NCBI GenBank assembly: GCA_002104905.1 | Contig: MCFE01000041.1 | Span: forward strand, 62,001 to 126,000 | Direction: 5' to 3' | DNA from: Basidiobolus meristosporus CBS 931.73 | Lineage: Eukaryota; Basidiobolomycota; Basidiobolomycetes; Basidiobolales; Basidiobolaceae | Length of the DNA stretch: 64,000 nt | Shown: positions 46,059-57,265 of the stretch, one piece after another | Layout: every line of letters starts with the position of its first letter | How positions within the stretch are numbered: position 1 is the first letter of the stretch | Made by a program: the position numbers and the translations under genes | Notes under the pieces: generated by a model | The model's input: the letters and a program-made list of their open reading frames with translations, nothing else | Databases searched by the model: none | Told to the model about the DNA's origin: nothing

Positions 46059-47071
46059 TTGAGTAGAAAGCTGTGGCATGAGTTCTACATCAAGATGCCA
46101 GCCAATGTATGTAAAAAGATATATAACAAGACCAGTATTGAAATCAAGAATGAGCTGAGAGTGAGGGGATTTGACAAAGAAGCCGCGCGGGTACAATTTT
46201 GCGCGCAATTTGCACAGTATGGGCCGGACGGGTTTGTTCATGCCTCAACTTTGGGAACCAAAGAGATTTTGAATGAGTTTTTGCCTCAAATGACTAATGT
46301 ACTACGTGATATATTAGTAGAGCTAAGTGGCTTCCAAGAGCAATAAACACAGGACTCATCCAGGCAACAGCTCCAAAGTATCAGACAGAGGGTAAGTGAA
46401 TACTTGAGGAATCAGATGGTGAGCTTCAGGAGGAAGAATACAGACCACAAGCAACATTGTCCAGATTGCGCCAGCATGCCTTACTGGATTCCCTACCATC
46501 TCTTACAACCACAGCGTGCCGGTGCATGTCAGTCCAGACCACGCCAACACCCTTTACCAGAATGCACCACATCAAGTCAACACGCATTGAGTCAACGCGC
46601 GCACTTCAGAGCAATACTACAAGAACTTGCCAAACTGCTCATTTAGACACAAGTCCATTGGAGCGGACCAAGTTGCATCAACATGCGGCATCACATCAAA
46701 CTCAGCCAAGGGCCATCTCAACGCGTCAAGGCGCGCCTGCGCATGCTGTTTTGCCTGACCATCAGTGAGTTACTTCTGGTGAACTGACTGATGATGACCA
46801 ACATGAAGTGCCTCAACCACTGGAGCCCTTGGCAAGTAAAAGAACACGTCAGCGCGTGGCACTACAGGCCGGTCCAGTTGGTTCAGTTGGAGCAATTCAG
46901 CGTGGCCAAGCTACAGCATTGCACTCATCAACTAGGAGGCAAAATACTGACTACAATTACACAAGTAGCCAAGATGATAGTCAGCCAGGAAGTAGTATAG
47001 GTGTGCAAAGTGAGTCACTACCAAATGCTTCAGTAGTAATCCCTGTGAGAAAAAAACCCAGGAGAAGATGA
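46059..47071 (+). pseudogene. Second ORF of Harbinger Y (accessory protein), interrupted
   Basis: The first part has LWHEFYIKMPANVCKKIYN, ELRVRGFDKEAARVQFC and LRDILVELSGFQEQ and then a TAA at 46344, where X reads TAT. After a frame change, the remaining text follows X: RQHALLDSLPSLTTTACRC, QPLEPLASKRTRQRVALQ and the basic C-terminus RKKPRRR, which looks like a nuclear localisation signal. PIF/Harbinger elements usually encode a second, DNA-binding protein. I do not see a clear Myb-like domain here, so the role is inferred from position. GC- and CpG-rich compared with X. Confidence 0.6.
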
Positions 47072-47807
47072 TGCGATCGCTTTGAATTGCTCACATTTGT
47101 AATGATCCCAACAACCCTTTTTTTTTGCAATCCAAATCAAGCCATTGCAAATCAGTGGTCATCAAATTTTTGATATAAGTAATATCAAGGTTGTCTCACA
47201 TTTGAGACAGAACCCCTATAAATAAACACCCAGCATATATATACGTCATCTGTAATACCAGTGCAGCTATTGGATCTGTTTTGCACCTACACAATTGCTT
47301 GCGCGCTAGCTATGACACCTTGACTAGGATCAGGGATTTACTTGCTCAATGGGCAAAATGGGATATTTGATGGCAAATCAGGTAGCTTTTTCAGTAGTCA
47401 ATGAGCCAATTGGGGGCTGCCAGCTTCAGGATACTTTTAGACCAATTAACCACTGAGATACCGTCCAATTGGAGTGAGGGTAACCAAGATGGTAAGTATC
47501 AGTGTAGTTTATAGTGTGATACACATTAATTTCCATTTACATTAAAGAAACATATCCAAATACCGGATTTGACCTGCCATTATAGCGGTATCCAATTGCG
47601 CACGTGATGCAAACATTACAAGTTGGCGTGATCATCCATGCCAACCTCATTGTGTCAGATTGTGCCATAGTGTGCAAGATTGTCCCACATAGTGCAAAAT
47701 TGTCCAAGAACGATCCTGCCTTCTGGTAGCTATAATATTGCGCCCAATCGTTCTTTACAACCACTGATCACACCGCGCACCCTGGCACGGTACAATGGAA
47801 CAAGTCT
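47072..47807. other. 3' non-coding region of Harbinger Y
   Basis: No gene. It shows the same blocks as X 43671-44403 and W: CCCCTATAAATAAACACCC near 47210, GCTAGCTATGACACC near 47307, and the terminal repeat at 47780-47807. Confidence 0.7.
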
Positions 47808-48170
47808 AATAGTGGGTGCTCAAATAATGAGGGTGATTCTAAAGTGGAATATATTAAATGAACAAGGGGAGGTAGACAAAGGAAATACCATATGGTAAAT
47901 TGGTATGGTGGCATTGTATTGAACAAGCTGTAGGCTGCATTAAGACCGCAACAATGCCACGCAACTTTTGCTACAGCACCAATTAAACACTGTCAAGTTT
48001 CTTGACTTTATTTGACAGTAAAATTTGCAAAACACCATCATGATCCCATTATAAGATTGTCAGGAGGGTCACTAATTCCAAGCTGCTGTTATTCTGACAG
48101 TCTCTAAGTGGGATCTTGATGGATGATCCAGATTGGATCCACCTGTGGGACCAAATTATTTTTCATAGGG
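47808..48170. other. Tnp2 element D2, left subterminal part after the Harbinger insertions
   Basis: Resumes at AATAGTGGGTGCTC with the usual subterminal text (GGGGAGGTAGACAAAGGAAAT, GTGGGACCAAATTATTTTTC) and ends CATAGGG. No gene. Confidence 0.75.
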
Positions 48171-48178
48171 TACCTCAT

Positions 48179-48530
48179 CTATGCTGTGGCATGAGCTGAC
48201 AACCAACTTGCTAATAGAGGTGGTGGTGGTGTTGTGGTGGCCACTTGTTGGCCTTCAACTGAAGGCACTGCTTTTGCCAGATTCTCATCTACCTCAGCAT
48301 TATGGTCAGCTTGTGACCTGGCAGAGATTCCCAAATGCCTACTTGACTGAGAGCCTGAGGAGTCCATATTATTACCTTTGGTTAGTACACTGTCCTCACA
48401 ACCTTCTTTAGCTGTAGTTCTGCATGTTGCACTGAATGTCAAAGCATGCTGTTGTCCAGCCATTCTTCTTCAACTATCTGTGGTGGGGTTTGGTGGGGAG
48501 CCAGAGGACTTTGCTTTATTTTTGACAGCA
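48179..48530 (-). pseudogene. Second ORF of element C, N-terminal fragment
   Basis: Minus-strand text AGQQHALTFSATCRTTAKEG and GNNMDSSGSQSSRHLG matches A and B. The fragment ends at the LLASWLSAHATA codons, where element D2 abuts. Confidence 0.7.
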
Positions 48531-48752
48531 TATGTATGAAAGTGAATCAAACCAAAGGGGAAATGGTCTTACATACATGTGAGCAAATGGTGCCACAAAT
48601 ATATCTATAATGCTTACTATGCTGGGTCATCATTTAATCTTACATTCATGTTAGTGCATCGGCTCTAATACATGACTGTTTTAAATTCGCATGAGTATTG
48701 ACAAGAAATGATATAATGGTGTTATGTTGTTCAGTGCCAAACTGTTTGCTCC

Positions 48753-51070
48753 ATGGACAGACTACTTTGAATCAATGCCATAAGAGTAGAGAAAAAAGAC
48801 CAGGTGGCTATTATAGTAAGCCTCTCAGCCATGAAGTATACAGACAGCATAGGAAGCATTACAAGGATTACAACTAGTGTTTTGCCATACAAGTCATGTT
48901 TTGCCATTCATCAGTCACTATTGTACCAACATTATCTTACTAGCAACCTGATACCACTATAATGACACCTGGCTGTACTGGTCACCTTGTGCAAACTGAG
49001 TGAGGTGAGTCTGTGTCACCATTAGGGCCACCTTAGCCTCTGAATATGGTATGCAGAGTGATAGTTATGAAGAAGCAGGCTTACTAATGATTGTGAGCCT
49101 ATCTCCCCTAAGAGCAGTACCCTTCATGAGCCTTGCAGAATCCCATTGAGTAATGAGACAAACCTATGGAAAAAAAGCCAAGTATACTTTGTGGAGTCAA
49201 GTGAGCCCAATGATTTAATTTCTGGCTAATGATTTGATGTTGTGGCTAGAGAAGTGGCATGTATCCACTAATATCAGTAATGAGGGCCTTGAGGATTTAC
49301 TACTACTTCTTGCGAAAATCATTCTGGGATGCAACTTACCATGTACATGGTACAAGTGGGCAAACATCATGCAGCTGGCAACATATGACCTGGAGACTGT
49401 CCTGAATCTAGCATGTGTTAACAGTTATATGGCATTCACATCTAAAAATGCTACCATTGCAATGTGTCAAAACTGTCAGGAATACACCATCATTGCAGGA
49501 AAACATTGTCCACACTCCAGATACATTCTGGTAATACCCCATCTAAAGAAGCTAATGCAGTCCAGCAAATATTGCAAACCTATGCAGTACCAAACTCAGT
49601 ATCAATCAGGCGCAAATATAATCAATATATTTGATGGCAAACATTACAAACAGCAAAGAAGCAAGGGCTACTCTGAAGGTATGTATAAGCATGCCTTTGC
49701 CTGAAACTCGACGGATTCTTACGCAACTAGTACACTACTAGCAAAGCCTGCTGGCCACTGATTCTCATCAATCCAAGTCTGCTGCCTATCTTACTGTCTC
49801 AGAGCAGATATTGGATGGTAGTCTCACTGGTATCTGGGCATAAATCACCATCCCACCTACAGCTACCTGTATTCATTACTAAATGAATCTTGTATGCTTT
49901 CCAGCAAGATAACAGTAAGTGGCATCATGTAAAAGTGCAAATTAGTATCTGCATTTAAGATATCCCAGCCATCAGCAAGATAACTGGCATTTTTGGGCAC
50001 AACTGATGGTATTGCTATCAAATGTGTGAGATCCTGGGGATTTATTCCATAACTTACACACTTCATTATTATCTAAACACCAGCACTAAGAACATCATCT
50101 TCCCACAGAGAGAATGTACAGAAGTCAGCATGCAATTGCAGCAAAGTCAACAAGCTAGAAGCCATTGGCAAGAATATAGAATTGATCAAAAATTGGATAT
50201 TTGTGAGATGGAGGGTATCTGCTGAGCAAAAGCTTTCCACTGGGAGCAATGCATTTGCTTTTCAACAATATCCCTATACTGATGACCAAGTGTACCTGAA
50301 GCATTTCAAGCTGATGAGCCCATTGAGATACCGGAGAAATTTGAAAGAATTGGCAAGATATTACAGAGTATCTGCTACCCTAAGTACTTCTCACAGGCTC
50401 CAATTAATATTCATACCAGAGAAATCTGAAAGAATTGGCAATATATCAGAGACTATCTGCCACCCTAAGTACTTCTAACAGGCTGCAATCAACATTTAAG
50501 TGCATATGCAACAATACAAGTGCAAAGACTGGATGAACTGGATATGAATTTATTGAAGTGGCATTCTGAAGCAATTTCTACCAAGCATACATTGGAAGCA
50601 ATGGGAGTCATATGTAAACATTGTAGGAATACTTATACAGTAGCAGATCACCAATGCCAAGTTGACACATCTACAGCTTTTGTGCAAAGAGCTTGTAACA
50701 GGATTTGTTTGGCTATACTTCAAGCATAAAGCTGAATGCATAGATCTCTGCTGTTACTGTATTCATTCTCTACTCCATCTTGCTTGATGAGTGGAGAAAA
50801 CATTGGGCATTGCTCCATCTTTTGGGATCTTCTTTGTGAGTGGATATGTGAGGAGATATGAAGACAAGTCAAGTTGCAGGTACTACCACATCCCAATCTT
50901 GCCAAGAATATTACCTTTGCATCCATCATGGATGTGATTAATTGGCACATGGATGACAGCCAGAAAGAGTTGGAAAATACTGAGGACAGCTATGCACATG
51001 GAGACACCTATGCCTATGGCATTAAGAACTAAGCAGCCCCAATGTGTGGGTAATCAGCTAAGTAATGCAA
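48753..51070 (+). pseudogene. Tnp2 transposase of element C, heavily decayed
   Basis: ATG at 48753 with the MDR start. The part 49234-49704 is open (LWLEKWHVSTNISNEGLED, CQNCQEYTIIAGKHC, KGYSEGMYKHAFA). The core domain is broken at 49700-50020. Later parts match B (SAEQKLSTGSNAFAF, LEAMGVICKHCRNTY in shifted frames). A short tandem duplication is visible near 50335-50480 (GAAAGAATTGGCAA twice). Confidence 0.75.
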
Positions 51071-51223
51071 AGGTGGGTTTTTTTTTGATTCAAACTATAT
51101 GTGGAATACCCAAGTTACTAGTTGGTGAACAAATAAAGAGGGGTATTTTACAGCAAAATACATAAATTGTGCAAAGGGAGGTAGAAAAGGAAATGCCAAC
51201 TGTTAAATTAGTAAGGTAGTATT

Positions 51224-52016
51224 GGACTTGCTCCATTGTAACATGCCAAGGTGCCTGACATGATCCATGGTTGTTAAAACAATTGGACACAATATTTTAG
51301 TGACCAGTAGGCTGCACTGTTCTTGGCCAATTCTGCACTATGTGGGACAATCTTGCACACTATGGCACAATCTGACACAATGAGTTAGGCATGGATGCTT
51401 ACACCAACTTGTAATGTTTACATCACATGCGCAATTGTATATTGTTATTATGGTAAGCAAAATCCAGTATTTGGATATGTTTCTTTAATGTAAACTGAAA
51501 TAATGTGTCTCACACTATACACTACACTGATACTTGCCATTTTGTTTACCATTACTGCAATTGGATGGTGTCTCAGTGGCTAATTGGTCCAAAGTATCCT
51601 GAAGCTGTCAGCCCCCAATTGGCTCTGTGACCAACATACAAGCTACCAGATTTGCCATCAAATATCCCATTTTGCCCATTGAGCAAGTAAATCCCTGATC
51701 CTAGTGATTAGACATGGTGTCATAGCTAGCATGCAGCCAATCAAATAGGTGTAAAGCAGATTAAATGGCTGCATTGGTGTTACAGATGATGTATATATAT
51801 GCAGGGTGAGTATTTATTGGGGTACTGTCTCAAATGTGAGATAACCTTGATATTACCTATACCAAAAATTTAGTGATAACTGATTTGCAATAGCTCAATT
51901 TGGATTGAAAAAAGAAAGTGTGTTATTTGGATCATGACAAATAATAGCAATTCACTTCAATTGCATCATCTTATTTTATATTTTCTTCTTACTGGAATTA
52001 CTACTGAAGCATTTGA
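51224..52016 (-). mobile_element. Harbinger fragment W (3' end only)
   Basis: Inverted relative to Y: the terminal repeat GGACTTGCTCCATTG at 51224 is followed by the 3' non-coding blocks and the last codons of the second ORF at about 51960-52016. ATT precedes the terminus. It is joined directly to a copia RT fragment, so the rest of the element is missing. Confidence 0.72.
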
Positions 52017-52400
52017 AAAATCTCCATATGGTGTCAAGTAATCACCAAGAGCCTGGAATTGTAAGATAGACTTGTGTTTGGTATTGTTGAGCTTCCAAAA
52101 GAGTACTACTAGATATAGTATTGACTATAAGCCAGATAGAGCAAATCCAGATTCATTGGCACCATATGTAGATGATCATTGTTTAGCCACTGTTGACTAA
52201 GAAGCTCTAGAAGAGACTAAATTCAGCTTATCTAAGCCTTACCAGAAATAGTTGCAATGATCCCATCAAAAGGCTGTCACAAATTGAAATCCTGTGACTA
52301 AAAGGCATTGATCCTATCATGGCCCTGAGCAAAAACCATTGAAAAAAATTGCACCCCAGATTTCACTAATGCTGAGTCAAATCTTTCATCATAACAATAC
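52017..52400. repeat. Composite junction fragment, inverted copy of 40213-40597
   Basis: A copia RT fragment (52017-52238, plus) and a Tnp2-element subterminal piece (52245-52400) in the same chain as at 40213-40597 but inverted. This marks a duplicated segment. Confidence 0.75.
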
Positions 52401-54215
52401 CCCTATGAGAAATAATTTGGTCCCATGGGTGGATCCTATCTGGATCAGCCATCAAGATCCTGTTTAGAGACTGTCATAATAACAGCAGCTTGGAATTAGT
52501 GACCCTCCTAACAATCTTATAATGGGATCATAACAGTGTTTTGCTAATTTTACAACCAAATAATGGGATAAAACTTGACAATACTTTATTGGTGCTATGA
52601 CAATATTTGCATAGTACTGTTGTGGTCTTTCAGTGCTCTATAACTATTTTGAGTGGATCCAGGTGGCCAGGACATCCAATTACCTTATATGGCAAGAAAC
52701 CTGACAGTACTTTGATGGCCTCACATCAAAACTCTGATGGCATTATATTGACAGTATGATGGCCTACTGGTAGTTCTGTATATTGCTACCATACCAATTT
52801 ATCAAATGGTATTTCCTTTTTCTACCTCCCCTTGTGCAATTCATATATTCCACAATAGAACCACCCCACTTTATTTGCTTACCCACTATCACCTTGGGTA
52901 TTCCACATACAGTTCAAATCAAAAAAAAACTATGGACTCTTGCTACTAACCACTACAAACATACACACCTGCCGCAATTGACATACTTCTATCACCTCAA
53001 CTTTACGGCTTTTTAGTGTGATACTTGCAAAGCTGCCATATACCTTGTACTGCTGGTAACATATACATCTTGCAAACATATGCTTGGTTGTAGCCACTTC
53101 TGCCATGAACACCTCCTGAATATCCGCAAAGAACTTCTTGGTATTTAGCCAATATATTCCTTCTCCCTGCTGGATTCTAGTCCCCCTTATAGGTGCGCTC
53201 TGGCTTTTGTTTGTGTGAACTCCATATTGAATGGTGAAAAATTTGGCTTGTGACCATGAGAAATCTGGCATATCTTGGTAGGGTTTTCCTGATAAAATTA
53301 GTTGCTTGTTGCACCCAACCCAACTTGCATTACTTAACTGATTACCCACACATTGGGGCTGCTTAGCTTCTTAATGCCATAGGCATAGGTGTCTTCATGT
53401 GCACATTTGTCCTCAGTATTTTCCAACTTTTTCTGGCTGTCCTCCATGTGCCAACTCATCACATTCATGATGGACTTGAAGGTGATATTCTTGATGAGAT
53501 TGGGATATGGTAGTACCTGCAACTTGACTGTCTCCTATCTCCCCACACATCCACTCCATAAGAAACTCCCAGAAGGTGAAGCAAGGCCTGATATTCTCCA
53601 CACACCGTGCAAGATGGAGTAGAGAATAGATACGGTAGCGGCAGAGATTGATGCGCTCAGCTTTATGTTTGTAGTATAGCTGCTCAAATCCCATCACAAA
53701 CTCCTCACACAACTGCTGTAGATGCGTCAAGTTAGCATTGGTGATCAGCTTCTGGATAAATATTCCTACAATGTCCACATATGACTCCCAATGCTTCCAA
53801 TGTACTCTTGGTAGGAATGGCTTCAGAACACCACTTGAATAAATACATATCCAGTTCATCCAGTCTTTGCATTTGTATTGTTGCATATGCATATGAATAC
53901 TAATTGGAGCCTGTGAGAAGTACTTGGGGTAGCAGATACTCTGTAATATCTTGCCAATTCTTTCAAATTTCTCCGGTATCTCAAAGGGCTCATTTAGCTT
54001 GAAATGCCCCATGTACAACTTGGACATTAGTATAGGGAAATTTTTGAAAAGTAAATGCATTGCTCCCAGTGGAAAGCCTTTTCTCCAACAGATACCCTCT
54101 ATCTTAAGTATCTCTGGTGTCCAATTGATTCCATATTCTGGCCAATGGCTTATTGCTTGCCAACTTTGCTGCAATTGCATGCTTACTTCTGTATGTTTTC
54201 TCTGTGGGAAGATGA
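52401..54215 (-). mobile_element. Tnp2-type transposon D, C-terminal half of Tnp2 only
   Basis: The terminus CCCTATGAGAAATAATTTGG is at 52401, then subterminal DNA, then minus-strand Tnp2. It is joined head to head with E at about 54215. It is the inverted copy of B from about 38395 to 40212. Confidence 0.75.
52930..54215 (-). pseudogene. Tnp2 C-terminal half in element D
   Basis: An open frame of 271 codons reads leftward from 54228. It has IFPQRKHTEVSMQLQQSWQA, MGHFKLNEPFEIPEKFERIG, LLHLARCVENIRPCFTFWEF and MCGEIGDSQVAG. The frame is lost near 53530 by a 2-base change. The C-terminal part MPDFSWSQAKFFTIQYGV is at 53349-52930. The Tnp2 core is absent. Confidence 0.78.
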
Positions 54216-56005
54216 TACTCAGTATCAATCAAGCACAAACACATCCAACATATTTGATGGCAAACATTACAAAAAGCTAACAAGCAAGGGCTACTCTGAA
54301 GGTATGTATAACCATGCCTTTGCCTTAGCACTTTATAGATTCTGATTAAGCAAGTACACTACTAGCAAATTCTGCTGGACACTGATTCTCATCAACCTGA
54401 ATCTCCCACCTATTTTATGGTATCAGAGCAATAATCTGATGGTAGTCTCACTGGTATCTGGGCCTAAATCATTATCCAACCTGGATAGCTACCTGCATCT
54501 ATTGCTGGATGAATTTTGTATGCTTTACAGCAGGATAACAGTAAATGGCTATCATGTAAAAGCACTTATTATGATCTGCATTGCAGATACCCCAGGCATC
54601 AACAAGATAGCAGGTTTTTCTGGGCACAATGGACAGTATTGCTGTTGAATGTGTGAGATCCAGGGGATTTACTCCATAACTAGAACACATTATTATTACC
54701 CAGAAACCAGCACAAAGAACATCATCTTTCCACAGAGAGAACATACAGAAGTAAGCATGCAATTGCTGCAAAGTTGGCAAGCTGTAAGCCATTGGCCGGA
54801 ATATGGAATCATTGGAAACCGGAGATACTTAAGATAGAGGGTATCTGTTGGAGCAAAAGCTTTCCACTGTGAGCAATGCATTTACTCTTCAGCAATATCC
54901 AAATACTAATGGCCAAGTTTTACATGGGGTGTTTCAAGCTAAATGAACCCTTTGAGATGCTGCAGAAATATCACAGAGTTGGCAAGACATTACTGAGTAT
55001 CTGCTACCCAAAGTACCTCTCATAAGCTCCAATTAACATTTATATACATATGCAATAATAAATATGCAAGGACTGATTGAACTGGTTATGTATTTATTCA
55101 AATGGCCTTCTGAAGCAATCTCTACCCAGTGTACATTGGAAGTGCGGTGAGTCATATGTTAACTTTGTAACAATATTTATCCGGAAGTGGATCACCAATG
55201 CTAATTTAGCACATCTACAGCCTTTATGCAAGGAGTTTGTAATAGGATTTGAGCAGCTATACTACAAGCATAAAGCTGAATGTGTAGATCTCTGCCATTA
55301 CTATATCCATTCTCTACTCCATCTTGCATTATATATGGAGAATATTGGACCTTGCTTCATCTCATGAGAGTTTCCTATGGAGCAGATGGGTGGGAAGATA
55401 GGAAAACAAGTCAGGTAACAAGTACTAACATATCCTAATTGCATCAAGACTATTACCTTCAAGTCTGTCATGAATGTGGTGAGTTGGCATATGGGGGACA
55501 GTCAGGAAGAGTTGCAAAATACCAAGCACAGATGTGCACATGGAGAAACCTATGCCTTTGGCATTAAGCAGCTAAGCAGCCCCAATTTGTGGGTAATCAG
55601 TAGAGTAATACAAGGTTAGGCTAGATGCATCAAGCAACTTATTTTTATTAGGACAATTTTACCAAAGTATATCAGGTTTCTCCTGGGTACAAGCCAATTT
55701 CTACACCATTCAATATGAAATTTACACAAAAAAGAACCAGAGCTTCCCTATAAAGGGGCCTAGAATCCAGCAGGGAGAAGGAATATATTAGTCAAGTATC
55801 AAAATGTTCTTTGCAGATATTCAAGAGGTATTCATGGCAAAAGTGGCAGTACCCAAGCATATGCTTGAATGATCTTTATGTCACCAGCAATACAAGGTAA
55901 ATTGCAACTTTGCAAGTATCACACTGAAAAGATGTAAAGTTGAGGTAACAGAAGTGTATTTGGTGCAGTGGGTGTGCATGTATGTAGAGGTTGGTATGCA
56001 GCAGG
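54216..56005 (+). pseudogene. Tnp2 transposase of element E, truncated and broken
   Basis: Core region at 54240-54648: EGMYNHAFALALYRF (Asp of the DGF motif lost), LVSGPKSLSNLDSYLHLLL and ICIADTPGINKIAGF. Later: EHTEVSMQLLQSWQAVSHWP, 55077-55367 (LLHLALYMENIGPCF). Multiple stops. Confidence 0.75.
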
Positions 56006-56537
56006 CTATAGTTTTTTAGATTTAAATTATATGCAAAATACCCATGGTAGTTGTTGGTAAGCAAATAAAGAGGGGTGATTCCACAGTGGAGTATACAAAT
56101 GGTGCAAGGGGAGATAGAAAAATAAAATACCATTTGGTAAATTGGTATGGTGGCAATATACAGAACTAGCTGTGGACCACTTTACTGCCATAATCATGCC
56201 AGCAAAGGTCTGCATCAAGGCTGTCAAAACACTGTCAAGTTTTTCTCCATATAAGGCAATTGCATGTATTGGTCAGTTAGGTTGACTTAAATCAATGTAG
56301 ACCACATTAAGACCAACAGAATGGTGTGCAGGTCCTGCCAAGATACCATTGAAATACTAACAAGTTTATTACAGAATTTGGCAGTAAAAACAGCAAAACA
56401 CCATCATAATCCCATTATAAGACTATAAAGAGGGTCAATAATTCCAAACTGCTGGTATAATGACAGCCTCATTGCAGGATCCTGACAGCTGATCTGGATT
56501 GGATCCACCCACTGGTATCAAATTATTTTTCATAGGG
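54216..56537 (+). mobile_element. Tnp2-type transposon E, N-terminally truncated
   Basis: Starts inside the Tnp2 gene at the TQYQSSTNTSNIFDG codons and ends CAAATTATTTTTCATAGGG at 56537. It forms a head-to-head pair with D. It is the right border of the transposon island. Confidence 0.75.
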
Positions 56538-57265
56538 GTGTTATACTAGGGGTGGACCTTTCTGGTGCATTTGGAATATATGGTAGCCTGTAATGATTTC
56601 TCAACTGCAAAGAAATAGCCAATATAGCACAAAGCCAATTGCAAAGTCACTAAACTTCAATATTGTTTGGATATAGCCAATGCAAGTGTACATATGACTG
56701 TGACAATCCAATCCTTTGAAACAAAGTGCATCAGGAATACCTAATGGGAAATATTAATAGCTCTTGAGAGGCAGCACTAGTAAAAAGGAAAATAGAGGAT
56801 GAGATGATGCTGATCATGTCAGGAATAACTAGCTGTAAGGTGGTGTTTATATGGGTAGCTTGTTTGCATGAGGGCAATCTGCCCTACCACAGTGGTAATG
56901 GTAGTATATGCTGTTTCTCAAAATGCATCAAGTTGAACTTTGTAACACAACAAAACACACAATTAGTCCTTCACTCAACATATTCTTCCAAATACTTCAT
57001 AACCTGCTGTTACGGATATCATTACCACACAATACTCATAGCACAAACCTTTAATACATACTCTTTATAAATAGTTTTCTACGAGAAGCACGCCAACCAT
57101 AGAATAAGACAATTAGGGAATCGACTAGGTGAACAGAACACTCAACTCATTAAACAATAAGTGACCATCCGAAAGTACATGAATCAGTGCTAATATACAC
57201 ATTAGTTACAAGCGACTTTTCTGATTAGGGGATAAGCCATGTGCGAATCAGAGGATGATGGCCCT
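56538..57265. other. Intergenic region between the transposon island and the HECT gene
   Basis: No homology to the repeats of the island after 56537 and no convincing gene. The 88-codon plus-strand ORF at 56804-57070 has no recognisable features. The last part should be the 3' UTR and terminator region of the minus-strand HECT gene. Confidence 0.55.

Larger units (their letters stand above)
44428..47807. mobile_element. Harbinger-type element Y, best preserved copy
   Basis: 3,380 bp, starts AGACTTGTTCCATTGG and ends, inverted, AGACTTGTTCCATTGTACCG. It has an intact-looking DDE transposase ORF (minus, 44581-45465) and a second ORF (plus, 46059-47071) in divergent order. It sits in the subterminal part of Tnp2 element D2, which continues at 47808. 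The target duplication is imperfect (AAA versus AAT). It keeps many CpGs, unlike the older copies. Confidence 0.85.
30790..48170. mobile_element. Tnp2 element D2, internally deleted, hosting Harbinger X and Y
   Basis: Begins CCTTGTGAAAAATTATTG (decayed CCCTATGAAAAATT) and ends TTTTTCATAGGG at 48170. It contains a minus-strand second ORF and only the C-terminal part of Tnp2 (plus). Its left subterminal part is interrupted by Harbinger X (33535-44403) and Y (44428-47807). The pieces 44404-44427 and 47808-48170 continue the same subterminal sequence. The left and right flanks do not give a clear target duplication, so a rearrangement at one end is possible. Confidence 0.72.
48171..51223. mobile_element. 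Tnp2-type transposon C, truncated at both sides
   Basis: Has a fragment of the second ORF (minus, 48179-48530), the conserved divergent spacer (48531-48752) and a decayed Tnp2 (plus, 48753-51070) with its 3' flank, up to the Harbinger W terminus. The part of the second ORF beyond 48171 is missing; D2 abuts here. Confidence 0.75.
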
